DNA from: Pseudomonas campi
Lineage (GTDB): Bacteria > Pseudomonadota > Gammaproteobacteria > Pseudomonadales > Pseudomonadaceae
DNA length: 64,000 nucleotides
Direction of reading: 5' to 3'
NCBI RefSeq assembly: GCF_013200955.2
Contig: NZ_CP053697.2
Location: 3,968,001-4,032,000 of the forward strand
The notes beneath the pieces are model-generated. The model was not told where the DNA came from and did not search any database. It was given only the letters and a program-made list of their open reading frames with translations. This document shows, piece after piece, positions 26,922 to 35,934 of this stretch. The stretch's first letter is position 1. Every line of letters begins with the position of its first letter. The position numbers and the translations under genes were made by a program.

Positions 26922-27980
26922 TCAGGCCGAAGTGGCGTCGTAGAACAGCTTGGAGTCGCGCTGCTCGACCAGGGCCTGTTCGATGGCGGCCTGGTGCACT
27001 TCGTCGGCATGCTCTTCGCGCTCTTCCGGCTTGATGCCGAGACGGGCGAACAGCTGCATGTCCTTGCTCGCCTGCGGGTTCTTGGTGGTCAGCAGCTTCT
27101 CGCCGTAGAAGATCGAGTTGGCGCCGGCCATAAAGGCCAGGGCCTGCATCTGCTCGTTCATCGCCTCGCGCCCGGCGGACAGGCGCACGTGGGATTTCGG
27201 CATCATGATTCGCGCCACGGCGAGCATGCGGATGAAGTCGAACGGATCGACGTCCTGCTCCTCGGCCAGCGGCGTGCCCTTGACCTTGACCAGCATGTTG
27301 ATCGGCACGCTTTCCGGGTGTTCCGGCAGGTTGGCCAGCTGGATCAGCAGGCCGGCGCGGTCATCGACCGACTCGCCCATGCCGAGGATGCCACCGGAGC
27401 AGATCTTCATCCCGGACTCACGCACGTAGGCCAGGGTCTGCAGGCGCTCGCTGTAGGTGCGGGTGGTGATGATGTTGCCGTAGAACTCCGGCGAGGTATC
27501 CAGGTTGTGGTTGTAGTAGTCGAGGCCGGCCTCGGCCAGGGCGCGGGTCTGCTCCTGGTCGAGCTTGCCCAGGGTCATGCAGGTTTCCAGGCCGAGCTTC
27601 TTCACGCCTTCGACCATCTTCAGCACGTAGGGCATGTCCTTGGCCGACGGGTGCTTCCACGCCGCGCCCATGCAGAAGCGGGTGGAGCCGATGGCCTTGG
27701 CCTCGGCGGCGGCCTCCAGCACCTTCTGCACTTCCATCAGTTTTTCTTTGTCCAGGCCGGTGTTGTAGTGGCCGGACTGCGGGCAGTACTTGCAGTCTTC
27801 CGGGCAGGCGCCGGTCTTGATCGACAGCAGGGTCGAGACCTGCACGCGGTTGGCGTCGAAATGCGCGCGGTGTACGGTCTGGGCCTGGAACAGCAGGTCG
27901 TTGAACGGCTGTTCGAACAGCGCTTTGACCTCGGCGAGGCTCCAGTCGTGACGGGTGACGGAAGAAATGCTGGCACTCAT
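26922..27980 (-). CDS. bioB: biotin synthase
   Basis: A 352-residue radical SAM enzyme that inserts sulfur into dethiobiotin. The SAM cluster motif is [19 protein letters not shown] (Cys at about 60, 64, 67). [12 protein letters not shown] and [13 protein letters not shown] are family hallmarks, and the [2Fe-2S] ligands are present along the barrel. First gene of the operon; divergent from comF, with a BirA operator and promoter in between. Shine-Dalgarno AAGGA precedes the ATG. Confidence 0.97.
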   Translation of the reverse strand: MSASISSVTRHDWSLAEVKALFEQPFNDLLFQAQTVHRAHFDANRVQVSTLLSIKTGACPEDCKYCPQSGHYNTGLDKEKLMEVQKVLEAAAEAKAIGSTRFCMGAAWKHPSAKDMPYVLKMVEGVKKLGLETCMTLGKLDQEQTRALAEAGLDYYNHNLDTSPEFYGNIITTRTYSERLQTLAYVRESGMKICSGGILGMGESVDDRAGLLIQLANLPEHPESVPINMLVKVKGTPLAEEQDVDPFDFIRMLAVARIMMPKSHVRLSAGREAMNEQMQALAFMAGANSIFYGEKLLTTKNPQASKDMQLFARLGIKPEEREEHADEVHQAAIEQALVEQRDSKLFYDATSA

Positions 27981-28035
27981 CGGGGGTATTCCTTATTCGT
28001 TGGCTGCTAGGCTGGTCGCAACACGGCTGCTCGGC

Positions 28036-28064
28036 ATCGTCAGGGAAGGACCATGCGCTGTCAA
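28036..28064 (-). promoter_or_regulatory. sigma-70 promoter of bioB
   Basis: On the minus strand TTGACA (28064-28059), 17 bp, GACGAT (28041-28036). The -35 hexamer is part of the BirA box, so BirA binding would block RNA polymerase. Confidence 0.6.
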
Positions 28065-28790
28065 CCACACCGGGACAACCAGGTTTACATCTGGACAAAA
28101 AACAAACAATTCTGCCTGCTCTGCGCCGAACCCAGTGAGTCGGCGCTGCCGCTATGCGGCCCCTGCGAGAGCGAACTGCCCTGGTTGGGCGCGCACTGCG
28201 CGGTCTGCGCCGTGCCACTGCCGGATAGCGGACTGGTCTGCGGCGCCTGCCTCAAGCGACCGCCGGCTTTCGCACGAGTGGAAGCGCCGTGGCGCTATGC
28301 CTTCCCGATCGACTGCCTGATCACCCGCTTCAAGCACCAGGCCCGTTGGCCCTTGGGACGTCTGCTGGCCGACCTGCTGTCACATCATCTGCAACACGCC
28401 TTCGCCGAAGGCCTGCCGCGCCCCGACCTGCTGCTGCCGGTGCCATTGGCCGGCAAGCGCTTGCGCCAGCGCGGTTTCAACCAGGCCGAGATGCTCGCCG
28501 ACTGGCTGGGCGCCAGTCTCGCCCTGCCCACGCACAAGCACTGGCTGCAGCGCCCGCAAGACACCGCCCACCAGCAGGACCTGGATGCCGCCGCACGCCT
28601 GCGCAACCTGCGCCAGGCCTTTGCCCTGGACGCCAGAGCCGTCATCGCCGGCAAGCACCTGGCGGTGATCGACGACGTGCTGACCACCGGCGCCACCGCC
28701 GAGGCCGTCGCCCGCCTGCTGCGCAAAGCCGGCGCCGCGCGGGTGGATATCTACTGCCTGGCGCGCACGCCCAAACCGGGCGAGACCTGA
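28053..28790 (+). CDS. comF: ComF family phosphoribosyltransferase-like protein
   Basis: A 245-residue protein with an N-terminal zinc-finger-like part (CLLC...CGPC...CAVC...CGAC, four Cys pairs, residues 21-73) and a C-terminal PRTase fold: LLPVPLAGKRLRQRGFNQAE, then the PRPP loop VIDDVLTTGAT near residue 210. ComF is linked to natural competence DNA uptake. The ATG at 28053 is only weakly supported (GGA two bases upstream), but no later Met precedes the Cys cluster; with this start the BirA box lies inside codons 3-13. Confidence 0.88.
   Translation: MRCQPHRDNQVYIWTKNKQFCLLCAEPSESALPLCGPCESELPWLGAHCAVCAVPLPDSGLVCGACLKRPPAFARVEAPWRYAFPIDCLITRFKHQARWPLGRLLADLLSHHLQHAFAEGLPRPDLLLPVPLAGKRLRQRGFNQAEMLADWLGASLALPTHKHWLQRPQDTAHQQDLDAAARLRNLRQAFALDARAVIAGKHLAVIDDVLTTGATAEAVARLLRKAGAARVDIYCLARTPKPGET
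28059..28089. promoter_or_regulatory. BirA (BioO) operator of the biotin operon
   Basis: TGTCAACC-N15-GGTTTACA, an 8-8 inverted repeat with one mismatch. It fits the BirA box described for many bacteria (TTGTAAACC, 14-16 bp, GGTTTACAA). It overlaps the bioB -35 element and the first codons of comF. Confidence 0.85.
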
Positions 28791-28930
28791 GGATCTTTAG
28801 CTCGTCGACCCTGCTGCACCGGATTCGGGCGGTGCATCAGCGCAAACGTTCCGAAACAGGCTCTAAAAGAAGGCACACGACCTGCGCCAACCAGGGCGCT
28901 ACACTCTGCGCCCCGCAACCGGAGTCGCCC

Positions 28931-29905
28931 ATGTCCCATCCTTTCGCCACGCTGACCCCCGACCTGGTGCTGGATGCCGTGGAGAGCCTCGGCTACCTCA
29001 GCGATGCCCGCGTGCTGGCCCTCAACAGCTACGAGAACCGCGTCTATCAGGTGGGCATCGAGGACGAGACGCCGCTGATCGCCAAGTTCTATCGCCCGGC
29101 ACGTTGGAGCGATGCGGCGATCCGCGAGGAGCATGCCTTCAGCGCCGAACTGGCCGACTGCGAAATCCCGGTGGTGGCGCCCCTGGTGCGCGACGGCGAG
29201 AGTCTGTTCGAGCACGCCGGCTTCCGCTTCGCCCTGTTCCCACGCCGCGGCGGTCGCGCCCCGGAGCCGGGCAACCTCGACCAGCTGTATCGCCTCGGCC
29301 AACTGCTCGGGCGCCTGCACGCGGTCGGTGCCAGCCGCCCGTTCGCCCACCGCGAAGCGCTGGGCGTGGTCAACTTCGGTCACGAGTCGCTGGCGACCCT
29401 GCTGGATGGCAACTTCATCCCGCGCAGCCTGCTACCGGCTTACGAATCGGTAGCGCGCGACCTGCTCAAGCGCCTCGACCAGCTGTTCGCCAGCGTGCGC
29501 TACACGCCGATCCGCCTGCACGGCGACTGCCACCCGGGCAACCTGCTGTGCCGCGACGACAGTTTTCATATCGTCGACCTCGACGACTGCCGCATGGGCC
29601 CGGCAGTGCAGGACATCTGGATGATGCTCGCCGGCGAACGCCACGAACGCCTCGGGCAACTGGCCGAACTGGTCGACGGCTACAACGAGTTCCACGACTT
29701 CGCTAGCCGCGAACTGCCACTGATCGAAGGCCTGCGTGCCCTCCGTCTGATGCACTACAGCGCCTGGCTCGCGCGGCGCTGGGACGACCCGGCATTCCCC
29801 ATGAGCTTCCCCTGGTTCGGCACGGAACGTTACTGGGGCGAACAGATATTGATGTTGCGCGAGCAGATGGCGGCGCTGGATGAAGAGCCGCTGAAGCTGT
29901 TCTGA
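28931..29905 (+). CDS. srkA: stress response kinase A (YihE)
   Basis: A 324-residue aminoglycoside-phosphotransferase-fold Ser/Thr kinase. The catalytic motif is LHGDCHPGNLLC (about residue 200), with metal-binding Asp in IVDLDDCRMGP. N-lobe Lys is in LIAKFYRPARW. In E. coli SrkA counters MazEF-linked death after envelope and oxidative stress. The ATG at 28931 (GGAGTCGCCC before it) gives the family N terminus. The 140 bp upstream after comF shows nothing recognisable. Confidence 0.93.
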   Translation: MSHPFATLTPDLVLDAVESLGYLSDARVLALNSYENRVYQVGIEDETPLIAKFYRPARWSDAAIREEHAFSAELADCEIPVVAPLVRDGESLFEHAGFRFALFPRRGGRAPEPGNLDQLYRLGQLLGRLHAVGASRPFAHREALGVVNFGHESLATLLDGNFIPRSLLPAYESVARDLLKRLDQLFASVRYTPIRLHGDCHPGNLLCRDDSFHIVDLDDCRMGPAVQDIWMMLAGERHERLGQLAELVDGYNEFHDFASRELPLIEGLRALRLMHYSAWLARRWDDPAFPMSFPWFGTERYWGEQILMLREQMAALDEEPLKLF

Positions 29906-29937
29906 TCGGCGCCCGCACCCAGCGGACTGGCTCTACT

Positions 29938-30768
29938 ATGCTGAATACACCACTCCAGCGCCGCGAGGCATTCGCCGTGACTGCAACTCGACTGTGCAGC
30001 TGGCTCTGTGCGTTTCTGCTCGGCAGCCTTTGCCTGGCCGCGTCAGCCCAACCGTTGCACCTGTACACCGAGGAATACCCGCCGATCAACTTCACCCAGA
30101 ATGGCCAACCCACCGGTTTGGCCACCGAGGTGGTGCGCGAGATCATGCGCCGCACCGGGCAGAATGCGCCCATCAACGTGGTGCCATGGGCGCGTGGCTA
30201 TCAAGAGGCGTTGGTGCGCGCTAACACCGGGTTATTCGTGACCATGCGTACCTCTGAGCGCGAGCCGCTGTTCAAGTGGGTCGGGCCGCTGACCCGCAAT
30301 GTCATCAGCTTCTATTCCTTGACCAGCTCCTACCTGAGCCTGAGTGGACTCGAACAGGCTCGGCATTTCGACAAGATAGCCGTAGCGCGCGGCTGGCACA
30401 GCCACCAGCGCCTGCTGGCCGAGGGTTTCACCAACCTGGCCCCAGTTACCGGGCCGGCGCAGATGGTCAGTATGCTCAAGCGCGGCCGGGTCAAACTGAT
30501 AGTGCTGGACAACCTCAGCCTCAACACCTTGTTGACCCAGGGCGATATCCAGGCCGATGAGGTGCAGCGGCTATTCACCCTGACGCACAGCGACAGCTAT
30601 ATCGCCTTTTCCCGCGACACAGACGATGCACTGATACAACACTGGCAGCGCGAGCTGGATGCGATGAAGGCCGATGGCAGCTTTACCGCCATCTACCACA
30701 AATGGCTGCCCGGTGAGCCCGTGCCCAGCCAGGCACCACAACCGACACCAACTACTGACCCTCTGTAA
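29938..30768 (+). CDS. periplasmic substrate-binding protein (SBP_bac_3-like)
   Basis: A 276-residue secreted protein with a signal peptide ending near residue 38 (LAASAQP). The mature part starts LHLYTEEYPPINFTQNGQPTG, typical of amino-acid-type binding proteins, then IMRRTGQNAPINVVPWARGY and MRTSEREPLFKWVGPL. The C terminus ends in a Pro/Thr tail. No transporter genes adjoin it; this subfamily is frequent as orphans in Pseudomonas. Confidence 0.82.
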   Translation: MLNTPLQRREAFAVTATRLCSWLCAFLLGSLCLAASAQPLHLYTEEYPPINFTQNGQPTGLATEVVREIMRRTGQNAPINVVPWARGYQEALVRANTGLFVTMRTSEREPLFKWVGPLTRNVISFYSLTSSYLSLSGLEQARHFDKIAVARGWHSHQRLLAEGFTNLAPVTGPAQMVSMLKRGRVKLIVLDNLSLNTLLTQGDIQADEVQRLFTLTHSDSYIAFSRDTDDALIQHWQRELDAMKADGSFTAIYHKWLPGEPVPSQAPQPTPTTDPL

Positions 30769-30885
30769 ACTCTTCCTTACGCCAATCGTCAACCAATGCC
30801 CACTGCCAAAGCTGAACGACCAGACAAGCTCGCCCTGCCCCACTAGAATCGCTGGCTTAGTTAGCTGCCTAACCAAGGATTCTGC

Positions 30886-31782
30886 ATGGCCACCGCCAAC
30901 CCGCAGCGCGGGTATCTGCTGGGCATCATCGCCTACACCATCTGGGGTCTGTTCCCGCTGTATTTCAAGGCAATCCAGAACGTGCCGGCGCTGGAGATCA
31001 TCGTCCATCGCGCGCTGTGGTCGGCGCTGTTCGGGGCCGCGCTGCTGCTGGTGTGGAAGCATCCGGGCTGGCTGCGCGAACTGCGTAGCAACCCCAGGCG
31101 CCTGGGCGTGCTGGCCATCAGCGGCCTGCTGATCGCCAGCAACTGGCTGGTCTATGTGTGGGCGGTGAACAACGGGCGCATGCTCGAAGCCAGCCTGGGC
31201 TACTACATCAACCCGCTGATCAACGTGCTGCTCGGTATGCTCCTGCTCGGCGAACGCCTGCGCCGCCTGCAGTGGCTGGCCGTAGGCCTGGCCGCGCTGG
31301 GCGTGCTGCAGCAGTTGTGGCAGGTCGGCAGCATTCCCTGGGTCTCGCTGGTGCTGGCGCTGACCTTCGGTTTCTACGGGCTGATCCGCAAGCAGGCGCC
31401 GGTGGCCGCCCTGCCCGGCCTGGTGGTGGAAACCTGGCTGCTGCTGCCACTGGCGCTCGGCTGGCTGCTCTGGCACCCGGCGGCCATGAGCACGCAAGGC
31501 GCATTCTGGAGCACCTCAGAGGCGCTGTGGCTGATCGCCGCCGGGCCGATCACCCTGGTGCCGCTGCTGTGCTTCAACGCCGCCGCACGCCATCTGCCCT
31601 ACACCACCCTGGGCTTCCTGCAGTACCTGGCGCCGACCCTGGTGATGCTGCAGGCGATCTTGCTGTTCGACGAGCATCTCGACCCGAGCAAGCTGCTGGC
31701 CTTTATCTGCATCTGGGCCGGGCTGGCACTGTACAGCCTGGATATCTGGATCAGTCTGCGGCGCCGCGGACAGAGCCTCTAA
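30886..31782 (+). CDS. rarD: RarD, EamA-family membrane transporter
   Basis: A 298-residue protein with ten predicted membrane helices in two EamA repeats; it starts MATANPQRGYLLGIIAYTIWGLFPLYFK, the RarD family hallmark, and ends LYSLDIWISLRRRG. Substrate unknown (named for a chloramphenicol-sensitive phenotype). A possible -10 TAGAAT lies at 30844-30849. A REP hairpin begins eight bases after the stop. Confidence 0.92.
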   Translation: MATANPQRGYLLGIIAYTIWGLFPLYFKAIQNVPALEIIVHRALWSALFGAALLLVWKHPGWLRELRSNPRRLGVLAISGLLIASNWLVYVWAVNNGRMLEASLGYYINPLINVLLGMLLLGERLRRLQWLAVGLAALGVLQQLWQVGSIPWVSLVLALTFGFYGLIRKQAPVAALPGLVVETWLLLPLALGWLLWHPAAMSTQGAFWSTSEALWLIAAGPITLVPLLCFNAAARHLPYTTLGFLQYLAPTLVMLQAILLFDEHLDPSKLLAFICIWAGLALYSLDIWISLRRRGQSL

Positions 31783-31789
31783 CACTGCT

Positions 31790-31840
31790 GTAGGGCGGGT
31801 GAAACCCGCGCCGGGGACACGCGGGTTTCACCCGCCCTAC
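31790..31840. repeat. REP-like hairpin, GTAGGGCGGGTGAAACCCGCG family
   Basis: Perfect 21-bp arms GTAGGGCGGGTGAAACCCGCG and CGCGGGTTTCACCCGCCCTAC around a nine-base loop, directly after rarD. It may act as a transcript stabiliser or Rho-linked terminator. Confidence 0.85.
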
Positions 31841-31910
31841 ACAGCCCCACCGATTGAGCAAAAAACACCCACCCCGCCGCACCCCGCGCCACTGCTCACG
31901 CTGCGCCAGT

Positions 31911-32070
31911 CATCCCCGCCTTATCCACAGAAGCATCCCCGGTCTTTGTGCACAACGTATTGAAACTGCTGGTTTTTTAGTCAGCCACCGAGAACCGGCG
32001 GGGCACTAGGGGTGGCGCCGTCACTCCCCAGCTTATCCACAAGGCCATCCCCGCAAATCGGGGATATCAC
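31911..32070. repeat. DnaA-box module, copy 1
   Basis: Directly repeated at 32196-32355. In order: CATCC, perfect DnaA box TTATCCACA (31921-31929), AGAAGCATCCCC, palindrome TTGTGCACAA (31946), GAAACTGCTGGTTTTTTAG (31962-31980), stem CGGCG/CGCCG (31996-32020) with GGGCACTAG in its loop, CTCCCCAG, second DnaA box TTATCCACA (32033-32041), and hairpin ATCCCCG/CGGGGAT (32047-32065) ending GATATCA. No credible reading frame. Possible DnaA-titration or replication-control locus, or a pair of structured RNAs. Confidence 0.8.
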
Positions 32071-32195
32071 CGTGCAGCCAACTGAGCCGACACCTGTGCG
32101 CCAACGGCCTGGCTGCCCAAGGCAGAGCCGTCGCGCAGTCGCTCAGAAAACGCTCAATCCCACGTAACCCACAGCAGCCGGTGCCTGGCGTCGTT

Positions 32196-32355
32196 CATCC
32201 CGTGGTTATCCACAGAAGCATCCCCTGCCTTTGTGCACAACATCCGGAAACTGCTGGTTTTTTAGGCACTTAAAGAAAAGCCCCGGGGCACTAGTGCGTG
32301 CGCCGGGGCTCCCCAGTTTATCCACAGGTCCATCCCCGGAATTCGGGGATATCAG
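32196..32355. repeat. DnaA-box module, copy 2
   Basis: Same order and spacing as copy 1, offset by 285 bp: DnaA boxes at 32206-32214 and 32318-32326 (112 bp apart in both copies), TTGTGCACAA at 32231, GAAACTGCTGGTTTTTTAG at 32247-32265, GGGCACTAG at 32286, and hairpin ATCCCCG/CGGGGAT at 32332-32350. The central stem has changed to AGCCCCGG/CCGGGGCT (32279-32310), so pairing is kept while sequence is not. The 125 bp between copies (32071-32195) shows nothing recognisable. Confidence 0.8.
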
Positions 32356-32390
32356 AATCTGCCGACGATCAAGAGGTCGTAGGCAGATTC
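32355..32390. terminator. long hairpin abutting the stop of the ACT-domain gene
   Basis: GAATCTGCC-GACGA ... TCGTA-GGCAGATTC, touching the stop at 32391. No T-run, so intrinsic termination is doubtful; it may block 3' exonucleases. Confidence 0.4.
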
Positions 32391-32909
32391 TCAGGGGTCG
32401 ACGCGCAGGTTCAGCTCCACCATCAGGTCATCGGCGAGGTTTTCCAGTTTGTCGCGCAGCACATCCAGCGACAGCGTCAGCGGTACCGCCAGCACCGCTT
32501 CGGCGTGGAACAGCGGTTCGCTGCTCATCGGCGCGGGCGCCACTTCGGTGGTCAGGCTTTCCAGGTTGACGCCCTGCTCGGCCAGCAGGCGGGTGATGTC
32601 GCGGACGATACCAGGGCGATCGTTGCCGACCAGGTCGAGGAGGATGGGCTTCCAGGTGCAGGATGGCTCGATGCCGCTTTCCGCCACCAGCACGCGGATG
32701 CCCTGGGCGTTCAGGGCCTGCAGCGACTCGACCAGTTCGTCGTAGCCTTCCGCCGGTACCGCCACGCGCAGGATGCCGGCGAACTGCCCGGCCATGCGCG
32801 ACATGCGGCTCTCCAGCCAGTTGCCGCCATGGGCGGCGATGCACTGGGCGATGCGCTCGACCAGGCCCGGCTGGTCCGGGGCGATTACCGTGAGTACCAG
32901 ATGATTCAT
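32391..32909 (-). CDS. GcvR-like protein with two ACT domains
   Basis: A 172-residue protein with tandem ACT domains: residues 3-75 (LVLTVIAPDQPGLVERIAQC, GGNWLESRMSRMAGQF) and about 90-170 (LDLVGNDRPGIVRDITRLL, GVNLESLTTEVAPAP). This matches the glycine cleavage regulator GcvR and its Pseudomonas homologues, which sense glycine-type ligands and act through a partner. No DNA-binding domain is present. From memory it corresponds to PA0484. Confidence 0.85.
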   Translation of the reverse strand: MNHLVLTVIAPDQPGLVERIAQCIAAHGGNWLESRMSRMAGQFAGILRVAVPAEGYDELVESLQALNAQGIRVLVAESGIEPSCTWKPILLDLVGNDRPGIVRDITRLLAEQGVNLESLTTEVAPAPMSSEPLFHAEAVLAVPLTLSLDVLRDKLENLADDLMVELNLRVDP

Positions 32910-32934
32910 GGAAAACCCCCTGTTGTAATTAAAT

Positions 32935-32999
32935 GTAGGAGCGCGCTCTGTTCGCGAACCCGATCAGCGCAATGCTTCGCGAGCGGAGCTCGCTCCTGG
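32935..32999. repeat. REP-like hairpin, GTAGGAGCG family
   Basis: GTAGGAGCGCGCTC...GAGCGGAGCTCGCTCCT with inner GTTCGCGAA and CTTCGCGAG. It occupies the gap between the acetyltransferase and ACT-domain genes. Confidence 0.65.
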
Positions 33000-33011
33000 G
33001 ACTGCAAGCCT

Positions 33012-33461
33012 TCAATCCGCCAGGCTCAGCCAATAGGTATAAAACACCTCATCGCGTACATAGCCTAGCTTTTCATAGAGGGCCTGGCCGCCCAGGTTGG
33101 TCTTTGCCGTTTCCAGCTGCAGGCCACAGGCGCCAGTGGCCACGCCGTGGGCGCGGGCGGCATTCATCAGCGCCTCGGCGACACCCTGGCGGCGCGCACT
33201 GGGCGCCACATACAGATCGTTGAGCAGCCAGGCCGGCGCCATACTCAGCGAGGAAAACAAGGGATAGAGCTGCACGAAGCCCTGTGCCACACCCTGCTCA
33301 TTACGGGCGATAAACAGGGTCGAATCGTCGCGCTGCAGGCGCGCGCCGATGAACTTGGCGATCTCCCCGGCGGCCCGGGGCACCTCGTAGAATTCCAGGT
33401 AGCCAGCGAACAGGCCGACCAGTTCATCCAGATCATTTACACCCGCTTGTACCACGCGCAT
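33012..33461 (-). CDS. GNAT family N-acetyltransferase
   Basis: A 149-residue protein with the acetyl-CoA-binding motif LYVAPSARRQGVAEALMNAA (about residues 80-100) and a C-terminal NLGGQALYEKLGYVRDE. Substrate unknown. The ATG at 33461 has GGAGG five bases upstream; the GTG at 33473 lies within that Shine-Dalgarno, so the shorter form was chosen. Confidence 0.88.
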   Translation of the reverse strand: MRVVQAGVNDLDELVGLFAGYLEFYEVPRAAGEIAKFIGARLQRDDSTLFIARNEQGVAQGFVQLYPLFSSLSMAPAWLLNDLYVAPSARRQGVAEALMNAARAHGVATGACGLQLETAKTNLGGQALYEKLGYVRDEVFYTYWLSLAD

Positions 33462-33552
33462 TGCAACCTCCACTGTCAGTTGATCGCGCCAGTATAGGTA
33501 GAGCGCCGCCTGGCGGGCACTGACAGGCCGTGACTGATTTTTTCGTTTGAGT

Positions 33553-33582
33553 CATGTAGTATCCCGCGGCTCGTACTACATG
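33553..33582. promoter_or_regulatory. candidate operator dyad upstream of glcB
   Basis: Perfect 9-bp inverted repeat CATGTAGTA-N12-TACTACATG, 49-78 bp before the glcB start. TAGTAT inside it resembles a -10 hexamer. The regulator is not identified. Confidence 0.5.
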
Positions 33583-33630
33583 GCCGTCCGGCCCGGATTT
33601 AGAGCTGTCTGGAATCAAGTGAGGCAAGCA

Positions 33631-35808
33631 ATGACTGAGCGCGTTCAAGTCGGTGGCCTGCAGGTCGCCAAAGCCCTTTACGACTTCATCAACAATGAAG
33701 CCATCCCCGGTACCGGCATCGCTGCCGACAAGTTCTGGGCTGGCGCCGAAGCCGTGATCAATGATCTGGCCCCGAAAAACCGCGCCCTGCTCGCCAAGCG
33801 TGATGATTTCCAGGCCAAGATCGACGCCTGGCATCAAGGCCGTGCCGGCCAGGCGCATGACGCCGCCGCGTACAAAGCCTTCCTCCAGGAAATCGGCTAC
33901 CTGCTGCCGGAACCGGCTGACTTCCAGGCCACCACGCAAAACGTCGACGAAGAAATCGCCCGTCTGGCCGGCCCGCAGCTGGTAGTCCCGGTGATGAACG
34001 CGCGTTTCGCCCTGAACGCCTCCAACGCCCGCTGGGGTTCGCTGTACGACGCGCTGTACGGCACCGACGTGATCAGCGAAGAAAACGGCGCCGAGAAAGG
34101 CAAGGGCTACAACAAGGTCCGTGGTGACAAGGTCATCGCTTTCGCCCGCGCCTTCCTCGACGAAGCCGCGCCACTGGAAGGTGCCTCCCACGTCGACGCC
34201 ACCGCTTATGTAGTGAAGAACGGCCAACTGGCCGTGAGCCTGAAAAACGGCAACAGCACCGGCCTGAAGAACGCCGCCCAGTTCATCGCCTTCCAGGGAG
34301 AAGCTGCCAAGCCTGCAGCCGTACTGCTCAAGCACAACGGCCTGCACTTCGAAATCCAGATCGACGCCAGCACCCCGGTCGGCCAAACCGACGCCGCCGG
34401 CGTCAAAGACGTGCTGATGGAAGCCGCGCTGACCACCATCATGGACTGCGAAGACTCGGTTGCCGCCGTCGATGCCGATGACAAAGTCATCGTCTACCGC
34501 AACTGGCTCGGCCTGATGAAAGGCGACCTGGCGGAAGAAGTGGCCAAAGGCGGCCAGACCTTCACCCGCACCATGAACCCGGACCGCGTCTACACCAAAG
34601 CCGACGGTAGCGAGCTGACCCTGCACGGCCGCAGCCTGCTGTTCATCCGCAACGTCGGTCACCTGATGACCAACCCGGCGATTCTCGATGCCCAGGGCAA
34701 CGAGATTCCGGAAGGTATCCAGGACGGCCTGTTCACCAGCCTGATCGCCATCCACAACCTGAATGGCAACACCAGCCGCAAGAACACCCGTACCGGCTCG
34801 GTTTATATCGTTAAGCCGAAGATGCACGGCCCGGAAGAAGTCGCTTTCACCAGCGAAATCTTCAGCCGCGTCGAAGACGTCCTCGGCCTGACTCGCAACA
34901 CCCTGAAAGTCGGCATCATGGACGAAGAGCGCCGCACCACCGTCAACCTGAAAGCCTGCATCAAGGCCGCCAGCGAGCGCGTGGTGTTCATCAACACCGG
35001 CTTCCTCGACCGTACCGGTGACGAAATCCACACTTCCATGGAAGCCGGCGCCGTGGTGCGCAAGGCCGCCATGAAGAGCGAGAAGTGGATCGCCGCCTAC
35101 GAGAACTGGAACGTCGACATCGGTCTGGCCACCGGCCTGCAAGGTCGCGCCCAGATCGGCAAAGGCATGTGGGCCATGCCCGACCTGATGGCCGGCATGC
35201 TCGAGCAGAAGATCATGCACCCGATGGCCGGTGCCAACACCGCCTGGGTACCGTCGCCGACCGCCGCCGCGCTGCACGCCCTGCACTACCACAAGGTCGA
35301 CGTGTTCGCCCGCCAGGCCGAACTGGCCAAGCGCGAGCGTGCCTCCATCGACGACATCCTGAGCATCCCGCTGGCGCCGAACACCAACTGGTCGGCCGAG
35401 GAAATCCAGAACGAACTGGACAACAACTCGCAGGGCATCCTCGGTTACGTGGTGCGCTGGATCGACCAGGGCGTCGGCTGCTCCAAGGTGCCGGACATCA
35501 ATGACGTCGGCCTGATGGAAGACCGCGCCACCCTGCGTATCTCCAGCCAGCTGCTGGCCAACTGGCTGCGTCACGGCATCGTCACTGAAGAGCAGATCGT
35601 TGCCAGCCTCAAGCGCATGGCGCCGGTGGTTGACCGGCAGAACGCCGCTGACCCGCTGTACCGTCCGCTGGCGCCGAACTTCGACAGCAACATCGCCTTC
35701 CAGGCTGCCCTGGAACTGGTGGTCGAAGGCACCAAGCAGCCGAACGGCTACACCGAGCCGGTCCTGCACCGCCGCCGCCGCGAGTTCAAGGCCGCCAACG
35801 GTCTGTAA
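33631..35808 (+). CDS. glcB: malate synthase G
   Basis: A 725-residue monomeric enzyme, the usual length, condensing glyoxylate with acetyl-CoA to malate in the glyoxylate pathway. Visible markers: [17 protein letters not shown] (catalytic acid region, about residue 270), [29 protein letters not shown], and NIGLATG-type loop [20 protein letters not shown] near residue 500. The ATG at 33631 has GAGG six bases upstream. A terminator follows. Confidence 0.97.
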   Translation: MTERVQVGGLQVAKALYDFINNEAIPGTGIAADKFWAGAEAVINDLAPKNRALLAKRDDFQAKIDAWHQGRAGQAHDAAAYKAFLQEIGYLLPEPADFQATTQNVDEEIARLAGPQLVVPVMNARFALNASNARWGSLYDALYGTDVISEENGAEKGKGYNKVRGDKVIAFARAFLDEAAPLEGASHVDATAYVVKNGQLAVSLKNGNSTGLKNAAQFIAFQGEAAKPAAVLLKHNGLHFEIQIDASTPVGQTDAAGVKDVLMEAALTTIMDCEDSVAAVDADDKVIVYRNWLGLMKGDLAEEVAKGGQTFTRTMNPDRVYTKADGSELTLHGRSLLFIRNVGHLMTNPAILDAQGNEIPEGIQDGLFTSLIAIHNLNGNTSRKNTRTGSVYIVKPKMHGPEEVAFTSEIFSRVEDVLGLTRNTLKVGIMDEERRTTVNLKACIKAASERVVFINTGFLDRTGDEIHTSMEAGAVVRKAAMKSEKWIAAYENWNVDIGLATGLQGRAQIGKGMWAMPDLMAGMLEQKIMHPMAGANTAWVPSPTAAALHALHYHKVDVFARQAELAKRERASIDDILSIPLAPNTNWSAEEIQNELDNNSQGILGYVVRWIDQGVGCSKVPDINDVGLMEDRATLRISSQLLANWLRHGIVTEEQIVASLKRMAPVVDRQNAADPLYRPLAPNFDSNIAFQAALELVVEGTKQPNGYTEPVLHRRRREFKAANGL

Positions 35809-35827
35809 TTCGCCGCAGCTGTGAAAG

Positions 35828-35852
35828 AACCGCCCTCCGGGGCGGTTTTTTT
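35828..35852 (+). terminator. rho-independent terminator of glcB
   Basis: AACCGCCC-TCCG-GGGCGGTT followed by TTTTT, 20 bp after the stop. Confidence 0.93.
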
Positions 35853-35934
35853 ATGGTTCTTCGCATAATTTCGGGGAAAAGCGGTCTTGCCACCGGTTGT
35901 ATTTGGGGCATGGCTGCTTATTGACTGTTTCGAA

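Noticed and set aside
31962-31980. PsrA site in GAAACTGCTGGTTTTTTAG
   Set aside because: Half-site spacing and the second half do not fit the consensus; it is a constant part of the DnaA-box module.
31911-32355. Chromosomal origin of replication
   Set aside because: No AT-rich unwinding region and no dnaA, dnaN, rpmH or parAB neighbours; four boxes in two spaced pairs fit a titration-type site better.
31911-32355. CRISPR array
   Set aside because: Only two long diverged copies, no short identical repeats with unique spacers, and no cas genes anywhere in the window.
33433-35769. 778-codon open frame antisense to glcB
   Set aside because: glcB is a clear full-length malate synthase G; the antisense translation is low-complexity His/Gly/Val-rich with no family motif, an effect of GC-rich codon use.
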